Shown piece by piece: positions 35,800 to 45,298 of a stretch of DNA of 45,503 nucleotides (within the stretch, counting starts at the first letter, position 1; the number at the start of each line of letters is the position of its first letter). Source of the stretch: DASWID01 sp049682815. GTDB taxonomy: Bacteria > Desulfobacterota_D > UBA1144 > Nemesobacterales > CSP1-2. A model generated the notes under the pieces. The model made no database searches and was not told where the DNA came from. It saw nothing but the letters and a program-made list of their open reading frames with translations. Location of the stretch: positions 1 through 45,503 of the forward strand of contig JBAUII010000150.1 in NCBI GenBank assembly GCA_049682815.1, read 5' to 3'. Both the position numbers and the translations under genes were made by a program.

Positions 35800-37455
35800 T
35801 TACATTCTAACTTTTGCAGGCGAGCCACTTTGTCCGTACCTGCCGTAGACGTTTTGGAGAGCAGATGTCATCTCTCCGATCGTAGCATAGCCCCGCACCG
35901 CCTCGACTATGTAAGGCATAAGATTTTCATTTCCTCTCGCTTTTTCTTCAAGATTCTTGAGGTCGGAATTTACCCTGCCGTTGTCTCGTTTTTCCCTTAA
36001 AGTTTTTAATTTTTGTGTCTTTATTTCTTCAATCTTTGGATTAATTTTGAGAAGTTCGACCGGTTCGTCGTCGTCGCTCGTGAATTCGTTCATGCCCACT
36101 ATTATTCTCTCCCCTTTTTCGACATCCAGTTGATACCTGTACGAAGCCTCCTCTATCTCACGGTTTATATATCCATCTTCAATACATTTAATCATTCCGC
36201 CCCTTTTATCGATCTGATCGAGATAATTATTCACGTCCTTTTCTATTTTATCTGTAAGACATTCAATGACATAAGAACCCCCAAGCGGATCTATGGTATC
36301 GGCAACGCCACTCTCGTAAGCGATTAACTGCTGCGTTCTAAGAGCTATAGTGGCGGCTTCTTCCGACGGTAGGGCAAGAGCCTCGTCAAAGGAATTCGTA
36401 TGGAGTGATTGCGTACCACCTAGGACTGCTGCTAAAGCCTGTATGGTTACTCTCATGATATTGTTTCGGGGCTGTTGTGCTGTGAGTGTGACTCCGGAGG
36501 TTTGTGAGTGTACTCTAAACAGACATGCCCTATCAGTCTTTGCGTTAAATCTTCCCCTCATAATCCTGGCCCATAACCTTCTAGCCGCACGGTATTTCGC
36601 TACCTCTTCAAGAAAGTTGTTATGGACCGCAAAGAAAAATGAAACACGTTCCGCTATCTTTTGTATGTCTATTCCCCGCTTCCTTGCGTTCTCGAGATAT
36701 TCTATTGCATCCGCAAGCATAAATGCCAATTCTTGCACCGCTGTTGAACCTGCTTCTCTAATATGGTAACCACTCACACTTATAGGATTCCATTTGGGAA
36801 TAGCGTCTCGGCAGTACTCCATGATGTCTATGGTTATTTTCACAGAGGGTCCGGGCGGGAAGATATAAGTTCCCCTGGCGATGAATTCCTTAAGCAGATC
36901 ATTTTGAACTGTGCCCTGGATACGGTCAGATCTCACACCCTGTTTTTCCGCTGCGACCATATACATTGCGAGTAGCATAGACGCTGTGGCATTAATTGTC
37001 ATCGATGTGCTTACTTCTCCAAGTGGAATCCCCTCAAAAAGGATTTCTATATCTTCTAGAGAGTCTATTGCCACACCAACCCTTCCGACTTCCCCCTTGC
37101 TGATCGGGTGATCAGAATCGTAACCCATCTGCGTGGGAAGATCGAACGCGACACTTAAACCGGTTTGTCCCTGCTCAAGTAGGTACTTAAATCTTTTGTT
37201 TGTCTCTTCTGCTGTTCCAAAACCGGCATACTGGCGCATAGTCCAAAACCTTCCGCGATACATGGTTGGTTGAACACCGCGGGTAAAGGGATATTCGCCG
37301 GGATATCCAATTTTTTGGTCATAATCTATGTCTTTTGTATCTTCCGGGGTGTATAGCCTATCCAGAGTAATACCCGATTGGGTGGTAAAAACCTTTTTTC
37401 TCTCCTTCAACTCCTTTTTAACTCTCTCGGCCCAATCCTTCTTTTTACCTGCCAT
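35800..37455 (-). CDS. methylmalonyl-CoA mutase, large (catalytic) subunit
   Basis: 551 residues: the CoA-binding TIM-barrel domain without the B12-binding domain, so a separate small subunit is needed and is not in this window. Family motifs are YPFTRGVQPTMYRGRFWTM, QTGLSVAFDLPTQMGYDSDH and FGGTQ-like LGGTQSLHTNSFDEAL. Tyr76 (MRQYAGF) and Arg194 (IARGTY) match the substrate pair Tyr89/Arg207 of methylmalonyl-CoA mutase; isobutyryl-CoA mutase has Phe and Gln there. So methylmalonyl-CoA/succinyl-CoA interconversion is favoured. It needs adenosylcobalamin. It ends 12 bases from rimI and is followed upstream by a polyprenyl synthase. Confidence 0.94.
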   Translation of the reverse strand: MAGKKKDWAERVKKELKERKKVFTTQSGITLDRLYTPEDTKDIDYDQKIGYPGEYPFTRGVQPTMYRGRFWTMRQYAGFGTAEETNKRFKYLLEQGQTGLSVAFDLPTQMGYDSDHPISKGEVGRVGVAIDSLEDIEILFEGIPLGEVSTSMTINATASMLLAMYMVAAEKQGVRSDRIQGTVQNDLLKEFIARGTYIFPPGPSVKITIDIMEYCRDAIPKWNPISVSGYHIREAGSTAVQELAFMLADAIEYLENARKRGIDIQKIAERVSFFFAVHNNFLEEVAKYRAARRLWARIMRGRFNAKTDRACLFRVHSQTSGVTLTAQQPRNNIMRVTIQALAAVLGGTQSLHTNSFDEALALPSEEAATIALRTQQLIAYESGVADTIDPLGGSYVIECLTDKIEKDVNNYLDQIDKRGGMIKCIEDGYINREIEEASYRYQLDVEKGERIIVGMNEFTSDDDEPVELLKINPKIEEIKTQKLKTLREKRDNGRVNSDLKNLEEKARGNENLMPYIVEAVRGYATIGEMTSALQNVYGRYGQSGSPAKVRM

Positions 37456-37502
37456 ACTTTTTTATTCCTCAATTTTCGAAACAGATGATATACCTTAGAT
37501 AA

Positions 37503-38483
37503 CTATTTTCTCCTTTCCACTATGTAGTCTGCGAGAAGATCGAGAGATTTTTTATAGTCATTATCAGGTAGACCTAATATTGCTTTTTTTGCCTTATTGG
37601 CGAAAGTCTTAGCAGCATTTCTTGTTTGTCGCGCACCATTGTATTTGTCTACTAGGTCAAGGACAATCGGTAGGTCCTCACTATTTAAATAATCGTTTTG
37701 TAAGAGATTCATTACTCTCGATTTTTCCCCATGAGTAGCGTCTCTGAGCGCATACGCAAGTGGAAGCGTCATCTTCTTTTCGTATAAGTCATGCCCCACC
37801 TCCTTTCCAATTTCCCTTTCGTCGGCAGAGTAGTCAAGAGCATCATCGACAAGCTGAAAAGCGATGCCCAAATTGAAGCAGAGTTCACCCATTGTATCCT
37901 TCACTCGCTGTGACGCGCCCGCTAGAACCGCACCTGCTTTTCCGCAGCTTTCTATCAACGATGCGGTTTTGTTTTCTATTATTCCAAAACATACTTCCTC
38001 GGAGACGTCGATCATATTTAATCCACTCATTACCTCAAGCACCTGTCCTTCTGCAAGCTTTGCTGCAGCATCCGTGACAACCTTTATCAGTTCTAAATTA
38101 CCACACGTCTGTATTAACCCGAGTGCTCTTGCAAGCATAAAATCGCCGACTAGCACACTGGCTTTGTTCCCCCACAATCTATTTGAAGAAATTCTGCCCC
38201 TCCTTAGATTGGCGTCGTCAACTACGTCGTCGTGCAGAAGCGATGCGGTGTGAATGAGTTCAAGCGCAGCCGCCGAGGCGATCCTATTCCTGCCGTTCTC
38301 CAGACCGCATGCACCACTCGATAGTATTAGAACAGAAGGCCGGATGCGTTTTCCCCCGCTGCCGAGTAGATATTTTGATATCTGGTAAACGAGTGGGACC
38401 GGCGATTTTATATTATAGTCGATTTCCTTTTCAACTTCTTCTAAGTCAACTGAAATTACCCCGACAATATTGGAAAAATCCAT
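37503..38483 (-). CDS. ispB: polyprenyl diphosphate synthase
   Basis: Trans-prenyltransferase of 326 residues that chains isopentenyl units for quinone or carrier lipids. The two Asp-rich motifs are LLHDDVVDDANLRRG and QLVDDALDYSAD, and GGKRIRPSVLIL is the N-terminal signature. Both are intact. The residues just before the first motif (ELIHTASLL) suggest a long-chain product such as octaprenyl, but chain length cannot be read with confidence. Gene lies 47 bases upstream of the mutase on the same strand. Confidence 0.92.
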   Translation of the reverse strand: MDFSNIVGVISVDLEEVEKEIDYNIKSPVPLVYQISKYLLGSGGKRIRPSVLILSSGACGLENGRNRIASAAALELIHTASLLHDDVVDDANLRRGRISSNRLWGNKASVLVGDFMLARALGLIQTCGNLELIKVVTDAAAKLAEGQVLEVMSGLNMIDVSEEVCFGIIENKTASLIESCGKAGAVLAGASQRVKDTMGELCFNLGIAFQLVDDALDYSADEREIGKEVGHDLYEKKMTLPLAYALRDATHGEKSRVMNLLQNDYLNSEDLPIVLDLVDKYNGARQTRNAAKTFANKAKKAILGLPDNDYKKSLDLLADYIVERRK

Positions 38484-38655
38484 CCCGCTTTAAATTATCT
38501 GAACATGTTGGAGAAGTCAAAGCGCCTGATGCAAAAGATCAAATCGATTTGATTCGGCCTTCTGTTAATGTATGATTTGGAAGTAGGATGTAAGATTGCT
38601 CGAAAGGAATAAAATGACGTCAGCGGCCTTAAATATTGTTATCTTCGGATAATTG

Positions 38656-39267
38656 ATGAACTGGTTAGACATAGCGATTTTGGCAATTATCGCTCTTTTT
38701 GCGCTTCTAGGTATCAAACGGGGGTTTATCAAAGGTACATTGTCATTCCTGGCAATTGTTGTCGGGATAATACTAGGCATGATGTTCTACGAGTTTGCGG
38801 GGATCCTACTGTTAAAAAGGGGGTTGATCGGAAATGAATCCATTGCCAGCATAGCCGGATTCTTTATCATTACCTTGGCGGTCTATTTAGTAATTCAACT
38901 GATTGCCTGGTTGCTGACAAAGCTGGTGGGCACCCTTCATTTAAGCTTAATAGATAGAATGGCGGGGGGGTTTTTGGGCATGGTGATAGGTGTAATTGTA
39001 ATTTTTTTCTTGATTTCTTGCCTGGAATTTTTTTACTCTGAGGATGATCCGCCACTCAAGGACTCGGTCGTAGTTCCCTATATTAATGTAAGTTTCGAGA
39101 TTATAAGGAGCACAGTTCCTGATGATTTTAAAAATCATTTGCAGTACACAAGGAAGGTTATACAGAAAGAGGGCATGAAAGCCATATTAAAGGTCACAAA
39201 TACCGAAGAAGTTAAAGACGCTTTCAAAGTGGATAAGGAAGACCCAAATCAAATTAATAAAAAGTAA
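38656..39267 (+). CDS. cvpA: CvpA family membrane protein
   Basis: About 203 residues; start ATG 38656 (a TTG 3 bases earlier is possible). Four hydrophobic helices lie in the first 125 residues, and WLDIAILAIIALFALLGIKRGFIKG is the family N-terminus (shown in the first helix). LIDRMAGGFLGMVIG is the other conserved segment. The polar C-terminal 80 residues are cytoplasmic or periplasmic. CvpA is linked to colicin V production and envelope stress; its precise job is not known. It is divergent from the prenyl synthase. Confidence 0.85.
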   Translation: MNWLDIAILAIIALFALLGIKRGFIKGTLSFLAIVVGIILGMMFYEFAGILLLKRGLIGNESIASIAGFFIITLAVYLVIQLIAWLLTKLVGTLHLSLIDRMAGGFLGMVIGVIVIFFLISCLEFFYSEDDPPLKDSVVVPYINVSFEIIRSTVPDDFKNHLQYTRKVIQKEGMKAILKVTNTEEVKDAFKVDKEDPNQINKK

Positions 39268-39367
39268 ATGGTAGAAGAGAAGATGATTGTGAATTGAAAT
39301 GATAGGTGTCTTACAACGCTTTGTAGTATTGCCATGCAAAAATATGCTTCCTCACCCTAGATATTTT

Positions 39368-39381
39368 AGGTAATATTACCT
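39368..39381. promoter_or_regulatory. perfect 14-bp palindrome before fbp
   Basis: AGGTAAT-ATTACCT ends 2 bases before the fbp start codon. A perfect palindrome at that position could be a repressor site or could hide the ribosome site (AGG lies inside). There is no other obvious Shine-Dalgarno sequence. Chance occurrence is possible in A/T-rich DNA. Confidence 0.4.
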
Positions 39382-39383
39382 TT

Positions 39384-40421
39384 ATGATTGGAATTGAAAC
39401 TTTAGATGAGTTTATCATCAGGAGACAAACTGATTTCCCCTACGCACAGGGCGAGTTATCCCGGCTGCTCAGGGACATTGGACTAGGCGCTAAGGTCGTC
39501 AACAGGGAAGTAAATAAGGCGGGATTGGTAGATATCTTAGGCAGTGCAGGAGCTACCAATATACAGGGAGAGGAAGTTAAAAAACTCGATGTATTTGCTA
39601 ACAGAAGGTTTATCGCTGCCTTAAGATTGGGAGGTCAGTGTTGTGGCATCGCATCTGAGGAAAATAAGGAATTCATCACATTTGATGATGAAATATCAAA
39701 GAACGCAAAATATGTTGTTGCTCTTGATCCACTAGACGGTTCTTCAAACATAGATGTGAATGTTTCTGTCGGCACCATCTTTTCAATTTATAGAAGTATT
39801 TCTCCTCTTGGGACTTGCGCGATCGATGATTTTCTGCAAAAAGGGTCGGAACAGGCTGCCGCGGGCTATATCATTTACGGCTCGTCTACTATGCTTGTTT
39901 ACACGACGGGCAAGGGTGTAAATGGATTCACTTTAGACCCCTCAATCGGTGAATTTTGTCTTTCTCATCCCGATATGAAAATACCGTCAACGGCGAAAAC
40001 ATATTCGATTAACCAGGGGTATTATTCCAGTTTTTCGGCAGGGGTAAAACAGTATATCGACTATTGCGTTGAATATGATAAACCTACAGGACGTCCCTAC
40101 TCATTAAGATATATCGGTTCGATGGTAGCAGATATACACAGGAATTTAATAACTGGAGGAATTTTTATTTATCCTGCCACAAAGGATTCCCCCAATGGTA
40201 AGTTAAGACTCCTTTATGAATGCAATCCGATGTCTTACATCGTAGAACAGGCGGGAGGGATGGCATCGGATGGATTCAATCGAATCCTGGATAAAGGGGT
40301 TAAAGAGTTGCATCAGAGGACTCCAATTTTTATTGGCTCGAGTGAAATGGTTTTAAAAGCGGAAGAATTTATGGTGGCTTATCCTTCCGAAAGCGGGGAA
40401 AAAAGAAAGGCAGTGTCTTGA
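39384..40421 (+). CDS. fbp: fructose-1,6-bisphosphatase class I
   Basis: 345 residues, normal length. Hydrolyses fructose-1,6-bisphosphate to fructose-6-phosphate, the irreversible gluconeogenic step. Metal and phosphate site ALDPLDGSSNIDVNVSVGTIF, GGQCCGIASEE, and the C-terminal YECNPMSYIVEQAGG are intact. It converges on the class I aldolase that makes its substrate. Confidence 0.96.
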   Translation: MIGIETLDEFIIRRQTDFPYAQGELSRLLRDIGLGAKVVNREVNKAGLVDILGSAGATNIQGEEVKKLDVFANRRFIAALRLGGQCCGIASEENKEFITFDDEISKNAKYVVALDPLDGSSNIDVNVSVGTIFSIYRSISPLGTCAIDDFLQKGSEQAAAGYIIYGSSTMLVYTTGKGVNGFTLDPSIGEFCLSHPDMKIPSTAKTYSINQGYYSSFSAGVKQYIDYCVEYDKPTGRPYSLRYIGSMVADIHRNLITGGIFIYPATKDSPNGKLRLLYECNPMSYIVEQAGGMASDGFNRILDKGVKELHQRTPIFIGSSEMVLKAEEFMVAYPSESGEKRKAVS

Positions 40422-40560
40422 TCGTTTGTCCTTAATTGGTCATCGGCCATTCGGAAGAAGGGTCATAACTTACCTTGCCTTACTTACTCTTTACGTTTTT
40501 CCAAGCCTTTGGAGTGTTGGAAAGAACGTTTAATCTCTAGATTGATACTAGCTGGAGCCC

Positions 40561-41655
40561 TTAAGCTACCGCAATTTCATTGTTCAGATACACGTTCTGT
40601 ACCGCGTTCAGAAGCTCTATTCCCTCATTCATCGGTTTCTGAAAGGATTTCCGCCCGGTTATCAATCCCATTCCACCGGCCCTCTTATTGATTACTGCCG
40701 TATGCACGACTTCGTAAAGATCATTTTCCCCGGATGCCCCTCCGGAGTTAATCAGGCCCGAACGACCCATGTAACAATTAATTACCTGATAGCGATTCAA
40801 GTCAATTGGATGGTCAGAAGTGAGTTTTGTGTATATCCTTTCATCTGTTTTGCCGAAATTTAATGCTGTAAATCCGCCGTTATTTTCGGCTAATTTTTGT
40901 TTAACTATGTCTGCCTGAATAGTGGCACTCAGGTGATTTGCCTGTCCTGTTAAGTCAGCCGAAAGGTGATAGTCAGTGTCCTTAGTTTTAAAGGCGGGGT
41001 TTCTTAGATAAGCCCAGAGAATGGTCACCAAACCGAGCGAATGCGCGTAGCTAAATGCCTCGGTGATTTCCTGGATCTGGCGATGACTTTCGGGAGAGCC
41101 ATAATATATTGTCGCTCCTACGGAGATGGCTCCCATCTGAAACGCTTGATCGACATTGGCAAAGAGTATTTGATCGTAGGTATTTGGGTATGAAAGGAAT
41201 TCGTTGTGATTGATTTTGACAATGAATGGTATCTTATGCGCATACCTTCTGGAAACTGATCCAAGTACACCTAATGTGGAAGCAACTGCGCTACACCCGC
41301 CTTCGATCGCGAGTTTAACTATGTTTTCGGGATCAAAGTATATCGGGTTTGGCGCAAAAGAAGCGCCTGCTGAATGCTCAATCCCCTGATCGACTGGCAA
41401 TATAGACAGATATCCGGTGCCTGCTAACCGACCGCTGTTGAAAAGCAACTGCATATTTCGCAATACTGCGTTTGGCCTGTCGGAGGGGATCAGGATTTCA
41501 TCTATAAAAGATGGTCCAGGAAGATGTAACTGGCTTTTTGGAATAGTCTTGCACTTATGGTCTAAGAGATAACTGGCCTCATTACCCAATATCCCGACAA
41601 TGCTATCTATATCTTCGTTAACTTTCGTGGTTTCCCTTAATTTTGCCTTGGCCAT
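40561..41655 (-). CDS. fbaB: class I fructose-bisphosphate aldolase (FbaB/DhnA type)
   Basis: 364 residues of the bacterial/archaeal Schiff-base aldolase group (not the metal class II, nor the eukaryote class I). Motifs are LPVDQGIEHSAGASF, VKINHNEFLSYPNTYDQ, GATIYYGSPESHRQI and INSGGASGENDLYEVV, with GGMGLITGRKSFQKP near the end. The catalytic Lys lies in this TIM barrel; I do not fix its number. It makes or splits fructose-1,6-bisphosphate. It is downstream of pgk on the same strand with 188 bases between, so separate or weakly coupled transcription is possible. Confidence 0.93.
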   Translation of the reverse strand: MAKAKLRETTKVNEDIDSIVGILGNEASYLLDHKCKTIPKSQLHLPGPSFIDEILIPSDRPNAVLRNMQLLFNSGRLAGTGYLSILPVDQGIEHSAGASFAPNPIYFDPENIVKLAIEGGCSAVASTLGVLGSVSRRYAHKIPFIVKINHNEFLSYPNTYDQILFANVDQAFQMGAISVGATIYYGSPESHRQIQEITEAFSYAHSLGLVTILWAYLRNPAFKTKDTDYHLSADLTGQANHLSATIQADIVKQKLAENNGGFTALNFGKTDERIYTKLTSDHPIDLNRYQVINCYMGRSGLINSGGASGENDLYEVVHTAVINKRAGGMGLITGRKSFQKPMNEGIELLNAVQNVYLNNEIAVA

Positions 41656-41843
41656 TTTTATGCCCCCATCAATGGTATTTTTATATAGTAATATAGTACA
41701 TTACACGAAAAAAAATTCCATATATGAGTTGGTCAAACAATCGCTATGTGTGAAAAAAAAAGCGTCAGAAAAAATAAATCAAGTTATTGACTTAAGAATC
41801 TTATAATATCGTATCGAGTTGATTATGAACATGAGAGTTCGCA

Positions 41844-43073
41844 TCAATTTGTAACGGAATAAAGTATTTCCTTGTAGTCATGCTTATCATTTAAAATTGA
41901 AATCCCCGGAAGCTGCTGGCCCCCTAAGAATTCTAGCAATGCGCCTCCGCCGGTTGAAATGTGCGTAATTTCTGAATCAAGAACCTCGGCTTTTCTTATT
42001 GCGGCTATCGTTTCGCCGCCTCCCACCACAGTTGTTGCTCCGCGCCATGTGGCAAGAGCCACAGCTCGGGCAATGTGGCTTGTTCCTGACGAAAAATCGT
42101 CCACTTCAAAAACTCCCATGGGACCATTCCAGAAAATTACACCCTTTCCTTTAATGAAGGATGCATACTTTCCCACGGTTTTTGGCCCTATGTCAAAACC
42201 GTGGAGTTCTCGGGGTATTTCGTCATCAACCACCATGCAGGTTTTTCTTTTTTCAAAACTCTCTGCGACGACGTGGTCGGTAGGAAGCAGTATCTTGTTT
42301 TCGTATACTTTTAAGGCTGTCTTTGCCCAGTCTAACATGTCGTCTTCAGTGATTGAGCGTCCTATATCTATGCCCTTGGCCTTGAGAAACGTGTAGGCTA
42401 CTCCTCCACCAATCAATACCCTATCGGCCTTTTCGAGGAGATTCTTAACAGCATTGATCTTATCCTTAATTTTTGCTCCACCAACTATAACAACGAATGG
42501 GTGGTCGGGAGCCTCCCGGATTTTCGTCAGGAACCTCAATTCCTTATCTACCAGGAAGCCTGCCAGCTTTAGATCAAAGAAAGAAGCCATTCCAAAGGTT
42601 GAGGCGTGCTTTCGATGGGAGGTGCCAAATGCGTCATTTACATATATGTCTGCTAGGGATGCCAGTTCCTTTGAAAATTTCTTATCATTTTCGTCCTCTT
42701 CCTTATGGAATCTAAGATTATCTAGTAGCAAAACGTTTCCTCTCTTGAGCTTGCCTACCGTAGCTTTGACATCTTTACCAATGACCTTTCCCATAAATTT
42801 CACCGGCTTTCCCAATAGTTCAGATAGCCTCACTGAAACAGGCTTTAATGAAAGGCTCGATATTTTCATGCCCCTCGGTCTTCCAAGGTGAGAGCCAAGA
42901 ATTACCTTTGCTCCTCTTTCCATTAAGAAATCAATCGTGGGTATGGCTCTTCTAATTCTGTAATCCTCACTGATTGTGCCATCTTTTACTGGAACATTAA
43001 AATCCACCCTCACGAATACACGCTTGTTGTCGAAGCTAGATGCTGACAGGTCGGAGATTACAAGCTTATCCAC
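41844..43073 (-). CDS. pgk: phosphoglycerate kinase
   Basis: 409 residues. Substrate strand FVRVDFNVPVKDG, hinge NGPMGVFEV, nucleotide site VVGGGETIAAI and TGGGALLEFLGG. The start is GTG at 43073, overlapping the gap stop codon by one base (TAGTG), so it is translationally coupled to gap. The C-terminus extends a little past the usual end (KHDYKEILYSVTN). Reversible transfer between 1,3-bisphosphoglycerate and ADP. Confidence 0.96.
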   Translation of the reverse strand: MDKLVISDLSASSFDNKRVFVRVDFNVPVKDGTISEDYRIRRAIPTIDFLMERGAKVILGSHLGRPRGMKISSLSLKPVSVRLSELLGKPVKFMGKVIGKDVKATVGKLKRGNVLLLDNLRFHKEEDENDKKFSKELASLADIYVNDAFGTSHRKHASTFGMASFFDLKLAGFLVDKELRFLTKIREAPDHPFVVIVGGAKIKDKINAVKNLLEKADRVLIGGGVAYTFLKAKGIDIGRSITEDDMLDWAKTALKVYENKILLPTDHVVAESFEKRKTCMVVDDEIPRELHGFDIGPKTVGKYASFIKGKGVIFWNGPMGVFEVDDFSSGTSHIARAVALATWRGATTVVGGGETIAAIRKAEVLDSEITHISTGGGALLEFLGGQQLPGISILNDKHDYKEILYSVTN

Positions 43074-44080
43074 TATTTGCGATCTCCGATGAACTGGATT
43101 AAGTCAACGACCCTCGATGAGTATCCATATTCGTTGTCGTACCAACCCATGACTTTAACAAGGTTAGTATCTACGACACTGGTGAGTGGTGAATCGAAGA
43201 TCGCAGAGTGTGGATCTCCAATGAAGTCAGATGAGACTAATTCTTGGTCAACATACCTTAAATATCCTTTAAGGTCCTCGGCAGATGCTTTCTTAAATTT
43301 TTCGTTGACTTCCTCAACGGAAGTAGTTTTTTCCACCTCACAACTAAAATCGACTATTGAAACGTCAGCGGTTGGCACCCTCATTGCAACCGCACTAAGC
43401 TTTCCTTTTAATTCGGGGAATATCAACTCAATAGCCTTCGCGGCGCCGGTACTCGTTGGTATTATCGATAACGCAGCCGCGCGCGCCCTTCTCAGGTCCT
43501 TATGTGGGGCATCCAAGATTCTCTGGTCATTTGTGTATGAATGTATTGTTGACATCTCGCCCCTCTTTATGCGGAAATTCTCGTGGAGGACTTTTACAAG
43601 CAGTCCAAAGCAATTCGTGGTGCATGATGCGTTCGATATTATGTTATGTCTCGAGTGGTCATATAGATGGTGATTCGCGCCCATGACAGTTGTAAAATCA
43701 ACTTCACCGCTCGCGGGAGCGGTTATTATTACCTTCTCGACCGAACCGCCAAGATGAGCCGAGGCGGCTTGCTTTGTCCTAAAGATTCCGCTGGCCTCTG
43801 CGACTAATTCCGTGCCAACATCCTCCCAGGGGATGTTTGCGGGGTCCCTTTCTGTAAAGACTCTTATGCTATTCCCGTCAACTATTATATGACCGTTTTC
43901 AGTTTTTACTTCTCCTTCGTACGGGCCGAAGATAGAGTCATATTTAAACAGGTGGGAAAGGACCTTGCCATCAGTTATGTCATTAATGCCAACAAATTCT
44001 ATATCCTTCCTTTCAAGGCCTATTCTTAGAATGTGTCTACCGATTCTTCCGAAACCATTTATGCCTACCTTAATTGACAT
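43073..44080 (-). CDS. gap: glyceraldehyde-3-phosphate dehydrogenase
   Basis: 335 residues. NAD-binding INGFGRIGRHILRIGLE, catalytic Cys in SNASCTTNC, and VKVMGWYDNEYGYSSRVVDL at the end. The residue after the first nucleotide loop is Asp (VGINDITD), typical of NAD preference. GGAGG lies about 9 bases before the ATG. It is the first gene of the gap-pgk unit. Confidence 0.97.
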   Translation of the reverse strand: MSIKVGINGFGRIGRHILRIGLERKDIEFVGINDITDGKVLSHLFKYDSIFGPYEGEVKTENGHIIVDGNSIRVFTERDPANIPWEDVGTELVAEASGIFRTKQAASAHLGGSVEKVIITAPASGEVDFTTVMGANHHLYDHSRHNIISNASCTTNCFGLLVKVLHENFRIKRGEMSTIHSYTNDQRILDAPHKDLRRARAAALSIIPTSTGAAKAIELIFPELKGKLSAVAMRVPTADVSIVDFSCEVEKTTSVEEVNEKFKKASAEDLKGYLRYVDQELVSSDFIGDPHSAIFDSPLTSVVDTNLVKVMGWYDNEYGYSSRVVDLIQFIGDRK

Positions 44081-44131
44081 TGCGATATCCTCCGATAACC
44101 AATCGATAATTGTTTAAATACCGTCGAATAC

Positions 44132-44160
44132 AAGGTACCTTTTCATGACATTTGAGTCAA
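44132..44160 (-). promoter_or_regulatory. candidate sigma70 promoter of gap-pgk
   Basis: Minus-strand TTGACT (44155-44160) and TACCTT (44132-44137) with a 17-base spacer. The -10 box is a poor match, so this is tentative. It lies 50-80 bases before the gap start. Confidence 0.35.
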
Positions 44161-44257
44161 GATTTTTAGTGGATGTTCGAGTTTGTGGTGTCCGTTCGGC
44201 TTTTGGAGAGCTAATGAAACTTGTAATTGTGAAAATTTCCAGATATTTTCACTTCGA

Positions 44258-45298
44258 ATGGAAAAGAAAAAGGTTGCTGTGCTCGGAGCGAGTGGGTATA
44301 CGGGTAGCGATCTAATACGCTTTCTACTGATTCACCCGAATATAGAGATTACATACTTGACGGCGGATAAACATTCGGGTCGGAGGATTTCGGACGTATT
44401 TCCACATTTGACCGGGTTACTTGATCTAGAACTCCAGCCTCTCGACCTCGACTTAATACCAAAAGATCTGGATTTTGTTTTCTGTGCACTGCCGCATGGT
44501 AAGTCTGCGTCAATCGTTGAGGAGCTGTTCAGCAGAGGGCTCAGTATTGTGGATCTGGGGGCGGACTTCAGGCTCAGTCACGAGAATTATAGGAAATGGT
44601 ATGGTGATCATCCTTGTCCTGAGCTTCTACCCCAAGCTGTCTATGGAATCTCTGAGTTGAACAAGGCGGAGATCTCCAGGGCAAAGCTTGTCGCCAACCC
44701 GGGATGTTATCCTGAGTCCGCAATCCTTGGTATAGCACCCGTACTCAAGAACGGATTAATAGAAGTTGACTCCATAATCATAGATTCCAAATCGGGCGTT
44801 TCTGGTGCTGGCAGGTCTCCCGATTTAGCATATCACTTTTGCGAGGTGAATGAGGGTGTCAAAGCATATAAGATCGGAGATCATCGTCACAAACCAGAAA
44901 TAGACGAAGTCTTATCGAGATATACAGGACTAGATATTGACGTTACATTTACACCTCACTTAATTCCAATGGATAGGGGGATACTATCGACTATCTATGT
45001 AAGGCTCAAGGACGAGATTTCTACAAAGGAGCTTTTGGACCTTTATGGTAATTTCTATGATGGTCAAAGATTTATAAGGATAAGGGATGAAAACAATTAT
45101 CCAGCGACTGGCGACGTGAGGGGGTCCAACTTCTGTGATATTGGGGCTAAATCAAATCCGATGAACAAGACGGCTATTATCATCTCTGTTATAGATAACC
45201 TGGCTAAAGGCGCATCCGGTCAGGCCGTTCAAAATATGAACATCATGATGGAATTTGAGGAATCCCTGGGGCTCGATTTACCTCCGGTTTTTCCTTAG
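44258..45298 (+). CDS. argC: N-acetyl-gamma-glutamyl-phosphate reductase
   Basis: 346 residues from ATG 44258. NADPH-dependent third step of arginine synthesis. Rossmann motif VAVLGASGYTGSDLIRFL starts 5 residues in, which supports this start over the in-frame ATG 75 bases upstream. The catalytic Cys is in NPGCYPESAILGIAP, and HRHKPEIDEVL and FTPHLIPMDRGILSTIY follow. It stands alone; no other arg genes are seen. Confidence 0.95.
   Translation: MEKKKVAVLGASGYTGSDLIRFLLIHPNIEITYLTADKHSGRRISDVFPHLTGLLDLELQPLDLDLIPKDLDFVFCALPHGKSASIVEELFSRGLSIVDLGADFRLSHENYRKWYGDHPCPELLPQAVYGISELNKAEISRAKLVANPGCYPESAILGIAPVLKNGLIEVDSIIIDSKSGVSGAGRSPDLAYHFCEVNEGVKAYKIGDHRHKPEIDEVLSRYTGLDIDVTFTPHLIPMDRGILSTIYVRLKDEISTKELLDLYGNFYDGQRFIRIRDENNYPATGDVRGSNFCDIGAKSNPMNKTAIIISVIDNLAKGASGQAVQNMNIMMEFEESLGLDLPPVFP

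Noticed and set aside
43077..43673. A 198-codon plus-strand frame antisense to gap
   Set aside because: Shadow of the glyceraldehyde-3-phosphate dehydrogenase gene; no independent signal.
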